Shown: piece after piece, positions 37,542-50,005 of the stretch | How positions within the stretch are numbered: position 1 is the stretch's first letter | Layout of the letters: every line of letters begins with the position of its first letter | Source: Nageia nagi | Lineage: Eukaryota > Pinophyta | Assembly: GCA_050084985.1 (NCBI GenBank) | Contig: JBITNC010000001.1 | Span: 102,052,001 to 102,116,000 of the forward strand | DNA: 64,000 bases | Direction of reading: 5' to 3' | Position numbers and translations under genes: made by a program | The notes under the pieces: model-generated | Seen by the model: the letters and a program-made list of their open reading frames with translations, nothing else | The model's database searches: none | What the model was told of the DNA's origin: nothing

Positions 37542-39394
37542 ATGAAAGAGGCAAACCAGAATGCTGTTTGGGACTCGCATTACGATTATATCATCGTCGG
37601 CGGAGTAAAGGCGGGGTGTCCTCTCGCAGCCACACTTTCGCAAAACGCCACGGTGCTCCTTCTCGAAAGAGGTGGCTCTTCCTTCGGAAACAACAACATC
37701 TTGAGGATCGAGAATTTTTTTGTGAATCTCCTGGACTGCTTTTCACCTCGGTCGCCCACGCAGGCGTTTGTTTCGGAGGATGGGGTGTTAAATTAGAGAG
37801 CCAGAGTATTGGGAGGCGGAACATGCTTCAACGCTGGATTCGTGCAAGTCCTCAAGAGATTCCGACCATGGGATTGGAACACAAACTTGTGAGCGATTCA
37901 TATCAGTGGGTAGAAAATGTAGTGGCGCATGAACCCCCCCAAAATGAATGGCAGAAAGCGGTGGCACAAGGTCTGGTGGAGAGTGGGGTGACGCCTTTCA
38001 ATGGGTTTACGTATGATCACATCCCTGGGACTTAAATCGATGGAACCATCTTCAATCAGACTGGAGATCGTTCTACGGCGGCTGATCTTCTTGCGCTTGC
38101 GAATCCCAAAACGATAACGGTCTTGCTCTATGCAAGTGTGGAACGCGTTCTCTTAAAGGAAGGTACGCATTACATTCAGAAGATATCACGAATTTTCATT
38201 GTATTTACCTGACTTAGTTGAAGTTCTTATTTTGGGTTCTTAAAAACTTGTTGCATTTAACCTGGACTCAACTATTAAGCTCCATATTTGTATAATTTAA
38301 TAAATTTATCATGTGAACAGGAAACGCAAAGCCCAAAGCCTTCGGTGTTGTATTTACTGATGCAGATGGTATTGAGCAGCATGCGTTTTTGAAGGAAGGG
38401 AAAAGCGAAGTGATAATATCTGCAGGTGCCCTAGGAAGCCCGCAATTGCTTATGCTTAGCGGAATTGGCCCTGCTGAGGAATTGAACTCTTTTGGAATTG
38501 AGGCGGTGTTAGATCAGCCCGTTGTTGGGCAAGGTATGGCCGACAACGCCAAGAATTTGCTAGTGGTTCCCAATCGCATTCCTCTCGATATCTCCCTCGT
38601 TCAGACAGTGGGCATCACCAACTTTGGATGCTACATTGAAACGAACTGTGGACTCGGATTATCCAAAGAGGTATATCTACATTCAAATTCAAATACATGC
38701 ACAATCTTCAAAAATTGGAATTGTCATTGTTCTGCTAATAGTGATGTTTTTTTTTTATGGAAACATAGACAGATATTAGAAGTGCAGCACTTATTTACAA
38801 GAAACTTTCACGTCCTAAATCCAAGGGTTATCCGAGATTGAAAAACACCAAAGTTGCAGACAATCCGATTGTGAGATTCAACTACTTACAGGACCCTCGT
38901 GACCTCCAAACCTGCGTACAATGAGTGAGGACCCTGCTGAATATCATTAACACCAACCCCATCAGACAATTAATGTTGCCCAGCATTACCCTTCCCCTGA
39001 TTATGAATTTCACCTTTGAAATTCCTAAGAACTTCGATACTGGGTGGGAAGTCGATGACATAGTGTTAGAGAAGTTCTGCAAGGATACAGTGGGTACGAT
39101 TTGGCACTACCATGGGGGATGTCAGGTGGGAAGTGTAGTTGATGGAGAATACAAAGTGATAGGAGCCGAGAGTGTGAGGGTTATTGATGGGTCCACGTTC
39201 GACTTCTCTCCTGGAACGAATCCTCAGGCCACTGTCATGATGCTTGGCAGGTACTTCATCGTCTCCTCTTTATCTCATATGGTTATATCCATCGATAGTC
39301 ATTTTTTTCTGAATATTTTATGATGTACTGTGATTGCAGATATATGGGAGTAAGAATTCTCAAAGAACGATTAGGTTTAGCAGCAAGAGTATGA
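37542..39394 (+). pseudogene. GMC oxidoreductase, HOTHEAD/mandelonitrile-lyase-like
   Basis: FAD-dependent GMC family. Arabidopsis HOTHEAD acts in cuticle lipid oxidation; relatives cleave mandelonitrile. Exon 1 is 37542-38162, exon 2 38321-38670, exon 3 about 38774-39250, exon 4 39340-39394, with GT/AG at most borders. The Rossmann motif is YIIVGGVKAGCPLAATL: Val replaces the third Gly of the usual GGGTAG. The C-terminal catalytic block is intact (WHYHGGC at about 39100, PGTNPQATVMMLG at about 39215). Lesions: TAG at about 37794, a small deletion and frameshift near 37830 after CFNAGF, a stop at 38033-38035, and TGA at 38922-38924 in DLQTCVQ-stop-VRTLLNI. The part between exons 2 and 3 looks shorter than in relatives. 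Confidence 0.85.
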
Positions 39395-40051
39395 AAAAAA
39401 CATAACCATTTAGCAGTGGATAAATTGTAATAAGCTTGATATTCCTCTTCTAAAATGTGGGATTTTGTTGTCATATAATTGCCAAAATAAAACTAACCTC
39501 TTAGCTCTTAGTTTTGCTCGTTCTTTTTAGGGATTCCTGCTTTCAAATATGTATTATTAAGTGTATTTCTTGATACAATGAGCACTTTCAAATCTTATAT
39601 GCATAAATGACGTAGTATGCATTAGAAATAGATTCCACTTTTCCAACAAAAAAATAATATAATAGAAACGCATTGTACTTTATAATTTCATAAACTGTTA
39701 TGAAATGTGTTACGCAGTCTGGCAACATGAATGTTCGAATAGTTTCTTTCTACTTAAATTTAGAACTGGATTTCTCAAATGAGCCAAGCTAATTACTAAT
39801 AAGTTTATGAATTTTGATTGGAATTTGAAAGAGTCTTAAAAAGAAATTCAAGCATTAATCATTATGCCTTCTGAAATAGAGATACTTACGCAGACATAAG
39901 ACAATAGATGGCTCTACAACATAATGGCTGGCACAAACTTATTTAACTGAAGCAGCCATAATAGATGGACAACATTATACAAATAAGACTTTGCTACTAC
40001 TTGTTTAGCCTTCATAAAAAGAAAATAGGACACTAAAAGCAGCTGCTACTA
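39395..40051. other. intergenic between convergent GMC and LRR genes
   Basis: The 3' ends of the two genes face each other here. AT-rich, with no gene seen. Confidence 0.55.
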
Positions 40052-42777
40052 CTATGGAAATCGGTAAACTCCAATTGAACGTCTTACTTCCGAGCCCAGC
40101 ACCATATTTCTGAGTCTGCCCCATCCAGTAATGAGAGAGATTGTCCCACCAAGTCCTATCCCAAATCCCAGTCCAAGACCGATCACTGAGATGCTTTCAT
40201 CTACCCTCCTCCACACTGACGACCTTGACTCCTTCCTGTTAGGGGGCTCTGCTGATTTGTCGTTGTTTCGTTTGCAATCGGGTAAAGGGAATCCACATAG
40301 ACTGGGATTTTCCTGGAAAGAACTTTCGTTGAACGTGTCAAACTGAGTTCCTCTGGGTATGGCTCCAGAAAGCCTGTTTGAGGAAACATCAAGGTACGCC
40401 AACATGGACAAGCGACAAAGCTCCAGGGAATGCTCTCTGTCAGCTTGTTGTGAGACAAGTCCAACTGCTCCAGTGTGGATATAAGCCCAATGGATGGCGT
40501 TATCTTCCCTTCCAATCTGTTTCTAGACAGATTTAGCAACCGCAGGCTTCTAAGACCCCCTAAGCTTGCCGGTATTTCACCTGTGAGATTATTGCTTGAC
40601 AAGTCAAGCATGGTGTTGGCTGAAATTAAATAGTCGATACTGTACTCCTGACCTTTGATTACAACTATCATATCCTCGTAGAGGGTGTCGCCACTCACTT
40701 AGGGATCTCCAAGGATTCCAAAGCCCTCAAGGAGCTCCAAGTGATCGGGAATACTTCCCTGTAATCTATTGTTGGACAAATCCAGCACTTGTAACCGGGT
40801 GAGATTGGTAATCCACGGAGGAATACTGCCTTCAAGCATATAATATCCTACACTTAAAACTCTCAATTTCTGAAAATTTGCCAAGTACGAAGGAAGCTCC
40901 CCTGTCAATCTATTTTTTCTCAAATCCAAGAGACTGATCTCTGTACAGTTGGCCAAGGATGGAGCCAGAGTCCCAGACAACTGATTGGAATGAGCAGACA
41001 AAACATCGAGAGAAGACGAAAATCTTATATCTCTCAGGCTTCCGTTTAATGAATTACCAGACAGCTTTAGCTTCTGGAGAGATGTACAGTTGCTGAGGGA
41101 AGCTGGAATTCTGCCTGACAAACAATTATCTGCCAGTATCAAATCCTTCATAAACTTACAGTTGCCTATCGACTGGGGAATCTTTCCATTGAGCATATTT
41201 GTTGACAAACCTAACTGTTGCAGGGCAGTGCATTTACCAATATCCTCAGGAATCCGTCCTCTGAGCTTGTTCTCTGACATGTCCAAACGCTCCAAGTAGG
41301 CTAGACCGCATATGGTGTCTGGAATATTCCCAGATATATTGTTTCTGAACAGCAGAAAGTGAGTAAGATTTTTGAGTTCACCAATACTTTGTGGTATAGG
41401 CCCACTCAAATTGTTAGTGTCAAGATAGAGTTCCTTAAGCTTGGTCAAGTTTCCCATAGATTCGGGTATAGCACCCGTTAGCCTGTTGGTGCCAAAATTC
41501 AAATGGGTTAATTGTCTCAGCTTTCCAATATCCTCTGGAATGGTCCCACTGAAATAGTTTATCCCAAAAGCTAGGATACTTAACTCTGTTAGCTTTCCAA
41601 TTTCCTTGGGAATACTTCCAGTCAAATTGTTTGATCCAAGATCTAACAAAGTTAAAACTGTCAAGTTTCCAATATGGCTAGGAATACTGCCTGACAAATA
41701 ATTGTTGTCAAGAGACAGGGTATCAAGCTTGGTCAATTTACCTATACTATCGGGTATGGTACCACTTAGCATGTTTGTGCCAAGATTCAAAAAGACTAAC
41801 TCTGTCAGATTTCCAATCTGCTGGGGAATGGCCCCAGTCAAATGGTTTGCTCCAAGAGCAAGATGGGTTAAATTTGTCAGCTTTCCAATCTCCTTGGGCA
41901 TGGTTCCAGTGAAATTGTGGATGATAATCGACAATTCACTGAGGTAAGTGCATTCTCCCAGAAAAGTAGCAATGTCACCGGTTATCCTGTTGCTGTCCAA
42001 GTAAAGATATGATAATGTTTTTATACCACCGATAAAGGAGGGGAATGAACCAGTAAAATCGTTATAGCCCAGAGCCAGACCTAGCAGAGACGTGCAGTTA
42101 CTCAGAGAAGTGGGAATGCTTCCAATCAAATGATTGAAGGACAAGCGGAGGTGCTTTAAGTCTTTCAGCCGACCGAATTCGGGTGGTATGCTTCCAGTCA
42201 AGTTGTTCATTGAAAGTCTAATCCACTGAAGATGTTTACAGTAAGCCAGATATTTGGGTATATGACCCGTAAGTTGGTTAGTGTTGAGGTCGAGCACCCT
42301 CAACGCTTTGAGCTGTCCCAGCTGTGGTGGAATAGTTCCTGAGAAATTATTTCTGGATAGGTTCAAAGTGCGCAGTAAGGAAAGATCTCCCAAGGCAGGA
42401 GAAATCGTACCTTCCAATTGGAGATAGGGGAGGATGATGGCAACCACTCTTTTCGTATGTTTTCTGCACCAAATTCCCTTCCACGAGCACACCTCCTCCG
42501 AATTGTTTGCAGTCCAAGTGGAGAGCGCATGCAGTGGATCTGACATAATGGCTTTTCGGAAGGACAGGAGAGCTTCGATATCCCTCTTATCGCCAAAAAT
42601 GTCTTCTGCAACCAGCTTACGCTCGTTAGGGATGGAAAAACTTTCTCCCTCGCAATGCCCCCGAAAATATGTACGGTTAGCAACGTTGGCATCAGTTATT
42701 GCAAATGCCATAGCCAATGCTAACCCCTGCAACATCTTCATCATTAACAACCGGCAAACCATTTCCCTTCTTACCAT
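40052..42777 (-). pseudogene. LRR receptor-like protein (RLP type, no kinase)
   Basis: Such proteins sit in the plasma membrane and bind ligands through extracellular leucine-rich repeats, signalling through partner kinases. The start is the ATG at 42777 (MVRREMVCRLLMMKML...); the frame extends to 42810 without an ATG. In order: signal peptide, LRRNT_2 (DIEALLSFRKAIMSDPLHAL, SWKGIWC), about two dozen 24-residue LRRs of the LTGSIP plant type, a C-terminal cap (ENPSLCGFPLPDC), a Gly-rich transmembrane segment (GLGLGFGIGLGGTISLITG) and a short basic tail ending at the TAG at 40052-40054. Two breaks: an in-frame TAA at 40699-40701 before VSGDTLYEDM, and a one-base loss near 40410 that moves the cap and TM to another frame. 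The rest is very clean, so inactivation is recent or these are sequence errors. Confidence 0.9.
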
Positions 42778-42810
42778 TTCTGGTACGTAAACAAGCAAGA
42801 GGTCTCCCAA

Positions 42811-45800
42811 TCTAAAGGATCTCTGAAGATCGTAGCAAAACCAAAATAAACAAAATCTTAATTTGCAAGTCTAAATGGAATTCAATAACTTTCATTTTTT
42901 TCCAACTCAGGTCAATCGCCGTAGGAAGGATGGCGGTGCGAGGACAATAATTCATTGCCACAATCCTAGAAAATCACCATGGAGATTGGGCAGACACCCA
43001 GACGTCCCAAAAAAATGAAGGTCTCTGTTCAAACCCCTCGTGAACGTTGTGAGAGTAAAGTCCTTACGGTTAATATTTTTAAATTCGTCAGCGTATAAAT
43101 AAATAATCATAAGATTCAAACTTTTCTAGGAAGCTTGTCACGGAATATAATAAGTATTTGTAGAAGTTTGACTAGGAATATAAATGTTGCATATATTTTT
43201 ATTAGAATTGTTATCACAATTTTATGAGAGAGAAATACACATTTAATTATTTATTTAAATTTCATTTTGTTCAAACGAAGTTATTGATATTTTAATGCTC
43301 TTTTAAATTTTGCATGCATGTTTATCAGGTTCGATATGGAATGGATTCATATCTCTGGAAAATATGTCCCTTGCAATAATCTTAGATATGAACTTGGTTG
43401 TAGTATGGCAAGCATCATGTACGTTTGATAATTCCATATGTTTAAAATTCTAGATGACATATTTCAAAAATCGATTTTGTGCAATCCATAAAACCGTATT
43501 TTCATCATTATGTTGTTAAATATTTTTTTACCAGGTTATGTGTTCTTCCATATTTTGCATACATTTCTATGATAGCATTCATAATCACATAATTAGATGA
43601 AAACTCATTTTTTAACTACTTTTTGATGGATGTACATATATTTTTCCCAAGCTCCCACAATGGCACATGTTGAAAAAGTGCCAAAAAACTTATAGAGTTT
43701 TATGATTGATAATTGCATCTACTGAAAAGTTTGTAGGATATTTTTAGAAAATTAATTTTATGTATATCCTAAGGTCATTGCAGTCTATAAAGTTTAAAAC
43801 TTCCTTAACCTACCATACATGATCAAGAAGGTCAACAATCCATACATAATAATTCATTATAAGAATAATGCAGTAAAGCCACTCATGATATTGAAGTATA
43901 TACAACCCTCATCCACTAGACCTACATGATATTAAATTATGTATATTTGTGCTTTATAAAGCCTAGAAAATTACTGGCAGAGGTTACATGGTTTTGATTT
44001 TATGCTTGACAATATCATTAAATGGAATATTTTTTAATGCATTCTCATGATGCCAACCAATGTTTTGTGAATGTTTTGGTTTCTCAATTCTTCATATCAA
44101 TTTCTATTACAATTTTAGGATCATGTAACCTCATAGTGTGTATCCAAATACGTAAGATCAATGATTCATGCTAATGATTTTTCAAAGAGAAGGATTTCGA
44201 GAACCATAAATATTATATAATTATAGAGAATCATATGATTGTAGCTAAATATGAGAGTTATGAGTTTGTGATCATGAGTACGACTAAAGAGGTAGAAGGC
44301 ATTAAAGATGCTTAAGAAATAAATAATATCTTTAAGGATATTTTGCAAGCTAAAACCAAATAAGCAGATGCCATTTCAATTGATATTGTGAAGATTATGA
44401 TCATGAGAATGGAGGATAACCTTGTTGTTAACTTGCATTTCTTAGTACTATCATTAAGAAAGGGAGCCTAGACATAAAACATTCCCAACAATGCATATGG
44501 AAAGAGGGTGCATTAGAGTGTAGTTAGGTATTTGATCTATCCATATATGGTAAATATATTATAGAAGGTATAGGAGATACCATATTCTTGGATTAATATA
44601 GACTTCCTCTTTAGGTCAAGGTTGCTGAAGATGTCCATTGGGAAGGTTCATTATAAAGAGATGATGATCCTTGGGAATTTCATACCATGGTCATAGATAT
44701 TCCTATTGAGGAGGAAGAGGTTATTATAGAAGATATGAAGCTATTATATACAACCATAATGGTAGATATAGAATTGAATGATAAGTATCTCCTCAATATA
44801 GGAAAGTTGATTAATACATCATAGAACCCTACCAATGAAGATAGAAATCAAAAGATGAACTGGAAGCGAAGGAGAAGGAGATTCAAATTTATTACATGAT
44901 TCTTCTAAAGTAGTAGGTTTCAAATTTAAACAATAAAAGAATGATATATGGTATTTTTAATGCAACTTCCAACACTTCCCAATATTCTCTTTATGGCTTA
45001 TAACCATTGTATAAATATTATCTTCTATTATTAAATCCATATAAAAATATGTATAACACTTTCCTCCATTTATATATGTAGAGCATATTTATTAGAACCA
45101 CTAAATCCATATGGACTATAGATTATTCCATGTTAGAATATTATTTTGAACATGGTACTTTATATTAATAACTAAATTGGCTTTCATTATTATAGGTTTG
45201 ACTTCTCAAACATTATTATAGATATTACCTAGTCGGATTTCATTAAAAATCCTAGGTTTCCCAATGTATTATGATCAACTACTCTTAAATTACCTAGTTG
45301 GATAATATAAAGTCATATGCAAGTCAACCTAAAACTACTAAAGATAACTAGATTTTTTAAATCAATTTCACATAGTACATACTTAATAATACTTACCACA
45401 ATAATTTTAAACCTTAAGATCTTAATTTTATGCTTAGTCTATTATTAGAACCTAATAATTGAGAAAATTTTTATTACCATCAAAGAAATCAAAATTCAAA
45501 CTGTATAGAAATAAAACCTAAAGATTCTATTTGAGAATAAATATATTTTGAAAAAAATGATCTGTAGTGACTTCACCATTTTAACTATGGATAGGAACTA
45601 TAAGCTATGTGAGAGCTGAACATCAAACAAGTTATGCAAGTAGAGGAGATTTCTATTCAAGTCCTTGTTTAATAATATGTAAGGGTTTACTATTTGTTGT
45701 ATATTTATCAACTCTGTAACTATGAGAGCATTGTAATTGCTTCTTGAAGTTAAATTAATGGGTTGAAATGTTCTATAAATGGTTCTATTAAGGGCTCTTT

Positions 45801-46965
45801 CCTTATTTGTTCAAAATATTGAATGTTCAAGTAAAAAAAAATCACTAATGCTATTAGACATCTTTTTTATCTAAGTCCTTGTTTAATAGTATGTAAGGTT
45901 TTGCTATTTGTTGTATATTTGCAATATCTTAACTATAAGAGCATTGAAATTACTTCTTGAAGTTAAATAATGGGTTGTGTGGATATTCATAATATGAAAG
46001 ATCAAACATGTCAAAATTAGATTATTTATCAATCATACCTTAAAATGTAATTTTGGTTCCACTTCCACTTACAAGGAGCAGCTCTTCCCCTCTTCTGCTT
46101 TTGTAGCTCTATTTATGCGAATGGAAAGAAAAATATATATGAAATGCCCAAATATTTTACCCATCTTCCATAATTAAGGAAGTTGGTGAGTGACATGATG
46201 GTGATATTTTTTTGGAGTTAAAGAAGTTGATGAACAATAGGATGATGACCTATTTTTGGGTTGTGAGAGAGGATAAGGTGAAGGAGGGGGCTATGGAGTG
46301 GAGGAATGAACTTTGTTGAGGTTAACAAAATCATAGTTGACCATTTGGTCAATTATAGCTCAAAAGCATGCTAACTCTATCAAAAGATTCACATCAAAAA
46401 TAATTATACACATTCAATGCCCAAAGTACACCACTCAAATATAAATATGATATTAAACATAGTGTTAAGTAATATGCAAAAAGAAAAATTATCATGATGG
46501 AGTTAAAATACAGTGTCCCCTACTGACAATAAGCTATGCTTGGAAAAGCCATCCACCACTCACATAAAGACATAAAATATTTACAAGATAAGTAATAAAA
46601 CAACTTGTTGATATAAGGAATTAGCTAATGCCTTACAAAATAGTTATGCATAATTCTATAATATCATTCAAATTACCAAGGTGATGAATCGATAAACATG
46701 AAAATGTGGGACAATAAATTATTTGACAAGATGCATGATACAAATAGTTTAATGGAACACAAGGATCTTAAGATATGTACAAAATGGATACGTTGAAAGG
46801 GCATATGAATTATTTGACAAGATGCATGATGTAGACAGGTTTTGAAATCAAGCGATCAACAATTGATAGTATCTCAATGTTGGTCGATGCTTATAAGTGA
46901 TTCCAATATGTGGAATTAAAATCTAAGCTTCAAAAGCTCATAGAGGGGAAAACCTTTGGCTTAAT
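42811..46965. other. intergenic, no gene supported
   Basis: 42811-42900 is the upstream region of the LRR gene, and part of it recurs at 49510-49570. 42930-43075 is richer in GC and includes a B-box-like TGTTCAAACCC at about 43028-43038. 44150-44960 has a plus-strand acidic protein-like reading full of stops (for example IDIPIEEEEVIIEDMK near 44700), perhaps an old retroelement relic. 45600-45980 holds a direct repeat of about 110 bases (TATTTGTTGTATATTTRYAAYATC type). Nothing can be named. Confidence 0.45.
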
Positions 46966-47512
46966 AACAAAAATGATCTTCACAATTAGTAAAAATTATA
47001 AAAATGATCCTCAATTTTTACTAAGCTTGTTAAATTTGTAATTTTATTTGATAGTATTTTTGTGCTACATTTCCTTAAAAAATGATTTTTATCTTCCCTA
47101 AGAAATAGGTTCTATGCATATCTTGCTACCATTCCATGGAAACAACATTATTTTGAATGCAACACTATAAAAAATAGGTATACATAGAGGAAGAGAGTGT
47201 GAGAGATGTTCAACAAATTATCTGAATACAATTGTGTTGATATGAAATGTTTGCTTTAGTGCCTTTCTAAATACAAATTTTATAGGGCCATTTTTGTACT
47301 TTTACAAATTGTGAGGATCATTTTTATAAGAAGTAAGCTATCAAGCCTCCTAAATTCCCCTATGTATTTTGACACTTGTATGCAAAGTTAAAGTACACCA
47401 AATATGGGCATTGGTAGGGTTTGGTTTCTTTTCCAATGCTAGGGGTTAAACATAATGCATTTAACCCATTTTCCACATCAAATAGAAATATTATGAGGTA
47501 TATATTTTTTGT

Positions 47513-47573
47513 AGTTAGTGGTATAATAGTAAAAATAGTACAATGTGTTGGCATAGGCTTGAGTTTGAATCCT
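47513..47573 (+). repeat. possible SINE promoter boxes
   Basis: TAGTTAGTGGTA (47513-47524) followed after about 40 bases by GTTTGAATCC (47564-47573), one change from the B box GTTCGAATCC. It lies in the block that interrupts the duplicated segment, so it could be the head of a SINE inserted there. Confidence 0.3.
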
Positions 47574-47879
47574 TGCAAGATACTTTTGAAAAATATTAGC
47601 TTCAACACTTAATTGTTCAATAAAAAAGTGTAAACACCAAATTTTAACCTAAAAATGGGTAAACACAATGCATTTAACCTTAAAATATGTAAATATGATA
47701 CATTTAACCTAATTTTCTAATCATAACCGATTTACTCAAGCTTTGCGTCATGTTAGAGGTATCAAGAGTAAGGGGAATTTAGGAGGTTGGATAACTTGTT
47801 CTTTTTTGTAATTTACCTATTTCATATTATTTATTTTATTTCCTATTTGGTGTTAAGGCAACATAAGAAGTAAAGAATA

Positions 47880-48257
47880 TCTATTTATGAAAGAGGAAAA
47901 CCTAGATGTTGTTTGAAAGTCACACTATGATTATATAATCGTTGAAGAAACAATGGAGTATCATCTTATGACCACTATTTCACACAACGCCACAGTTCTC
48001 CTAAAAAAGGTGGATCTCCCTAAGGCAACATCTTAAGGTTCAAGAACTTTTATGGGAATTTGTTGGACGTCGATTCATCATAGTCGCCCACCCAAAATTT
48101 TATTTCAGAATATGGGGTGTTGAATTAGAGAGCGAGAGTGTGAGGAGGCGATACTTGCCTTAACATTGGATTCTATAGTTGTACAAATCCCCAAGTTATT
48201 CAGGCCATGAGATTGGAACTCAATCTTATGAGTGATTCATATTAGTTGGTAGAAAAA
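47880..48257 (+). pseudogene. GMC oxidoreductase first-exon fragment
   Basis: Aligns with 37503-37930: ACTATGATTATATAATCGTTG, CACAACGCCACAGTTCTCCT, GAATATGGGGTGTTGAATTAG, ATGAGATTGGAACTCAA and so on. It even shares the TAG after GGTGTT-AAT, so that stop arose before duplication or in the common ancestor. It carries many additional stops and gaps, ends at TTGGTAGAAAA, and has no downstream exons. Clearly dead and older in appearance than the 37542 copy. Confidence 0.8.
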
Positions 48258-48439
48258 TAAGATACAAAAATAAAAAAAAATCATTTTGATGATGTTTTAA
48301 AAATGATGATTTTTCATGTAGTATACATACATCAAAATGTTAAAATCTCATAACTATATTTTGATATTCAATTTTTGACGATTCAAATTCATATTAGAAT
48401 ATCTTGAAAAAGGGTATCTAAATAAAGAAGAAAAAAAAA

Positions 48440-49275
48440 AGAAAAGTTGTGAGTTCAGTTTCTAGATACCTTTAATAAATTATGACATACACTACCCCTA
48501 CTCCATAATTGAAAGCATTTTCTCAAAATGTAACTTTTTAACTATATGTAAATAATCTTTAAAAAATCCAAATATAAACAAACACATAAAAGACACAAAG
48601 TTGTGAGTTCACTTTCTAGGTACCTCTAATAAATTATGAGATACTCTACCCTTAGCGCTACATGAAAGTGTTTTTAAAAAATATAATTATGAATTTATAT
48701 ATAAATAATCTTAAGAAAAATCAAAATAGAAACAAACACATAAAGACACAAAGTTGTGAGTTCACTTTCTAAATACCTTTAATATATTATGAGATACACT
48801 ACATCTACACCTATATTGAAAACATTTTTTGCCAAGGAGACAAAGTTGTGAGTTCTCTTTCTAGATACCTTTAATAAATTATGAGATAGACTACCCCTAT
48901 CATTACATTGAAAGCATTTTGTTCAAAATATAATTTTCTATCTACAAATATATAATCTTAAAAAAACTAAAATAGAAATAAATACATAAAAGAGACAAAG
49001 TTGTAAGTTTACTTTTTTAGATATCTCTAATAAATTATAAAATAGACTACACCTACCTTACATTGAAAACATTTTTGTTTAAAATATAATTTTCTATCTA
49101 TATATAAATAATCTTTTAAAAAGTGAAAATAAAAACCATACATAAAAAAGAAAAAATTCTGAATTCATTTTCTAGACACCTCTAATAAATTATGAGATAC
49201 ACCACTCTCACCCATAAATTGAAAGCATTTTTTTTCAAAATATATATTTCTATCTCTATATAAATAATCTTAACC
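48440..49275 (+). repeat. tandem array, six units, period about 154 bp
   Basis: The unit marker GTTGTGAGTTC or its variant occurs at 48446, 48600, 48753, 48845, 49000 and 49156, giving steps of 154, 153, 92, 155 and 156. Each unit also contains TCTAGATACCTYTAATAAATTATGAGATA and a TATAAATAATCTTA end. The fourth step is short by about 62 bases (internal deletion). No ORF. Confidence 0.88.
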
Positions 49276-49570
49276 TTTATCCCTTTTTGCCTAAGTTTTC
49301 ATATGAGACAAAAGAACGAGTGGATGGGAAGTGGGAACTGGGAAGGTTTGTGGTACGCCAGCATGTGGTAGACTTGACTTGGGCAAAGTATGAAAAGTTA
49401 TTGAATTCCACTTAGATACGTCAACATATGGAAGACTTGATGTGGGAAAAGTATGCAAGTGTTATTGAATTCCACATAAACTTGGAAAGTCAATACACAT
49501 CATAATTAAGGTTTTTGTTTATTTTATTTTACTACAATTTGGGAGGCCTCTTGTAGGTTTACGTACTTGA

Positions 49571-49930
49571 AATGGTAAGGAGAGAAATGGGTAGCATGTT
49601 GTTAATGATGAAGAGGTGTTCTCATGGGAAGGTGTTCGGTGCAGAAAACATACAAAACGAGTCATTGCCATTATCCTCCCCGATCTCCAAATAGAAGTGC
49701 AATTCTCCTGCCTTGGATATTTCCTTACTGCACACTTTGAATCTATTTAATAATAATTTCTCAAGAAGTATTCCATTAGAGCTGAGACACCTCAAAGTGT
49801 CAAGGATGCCCGACCTCAACACTAACTAACTTCCCGGTCATATACCCAAATCTCTGGCTAACTGCAAACATCTTCAATGCATTAGACTTTCAATATGAGA
49901 GGAAAAGGAGCGAAAGACATTATTTTTCAT
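49571..49930 (+). pseudogene. LRR receptor-like protein N-terminal fragment
   Basis: The plus strand encodes MVRREMGSMLLMMKR, the same start as the RLP at 42777. The segment upstream (TTTGGGAGGCCTCTTG..TTTACGTAC) matches the 5' flank of that gene. After the start a deletion joins to the first LRRs (LHTLNLFNNNFS, then HIPKSLANCKHLQCIRLS), keeping about 100 of the first 220 residues. Stops and frame changes are present. Its orientation is opposite to the parent while the GMC fragment at 47880 keeps the parent orientation, so the duplicated locus was inverted in part. Confidence 0.8.
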
Positions 49931-50005
49931 TGTATGGGGACCATTAAATAGGCCAAGGTTTACAAAAATACCATGGTTTTAGCACATTGAATTCATCCAT
50001 GGATT

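Larger units (their letters stand above)
46966..48257 (+). repeat. diverged duplicate of 36500-37930
   Basis: Blocks in the same order match the region upstream of and within the GMC pseudogene: AAAAATGATCCT...AAATTTTTA, CCATTCCATGGAAA, AATACAAATTTTA..TTTTTGTA.TTTTACAAATTGTGAG, then the GMC first exon. The offset is about 10.4 kb. An insertion at 47340-47840 separates the blocks. Confidence 0.75.

Noticed and set aside
37499-38035. 178-codon frame overlapping the GMC start
   Set aside because: Its first half is out of frame with the FAD-binding motif; only the part after about 37830 is real GMC sequence, reached by a frameshift.
48440-49275. CRISPR-like array
   Set aside because: Units are contiguous with no unique spacers, in plant DNA; it is a plain tandem repeat.
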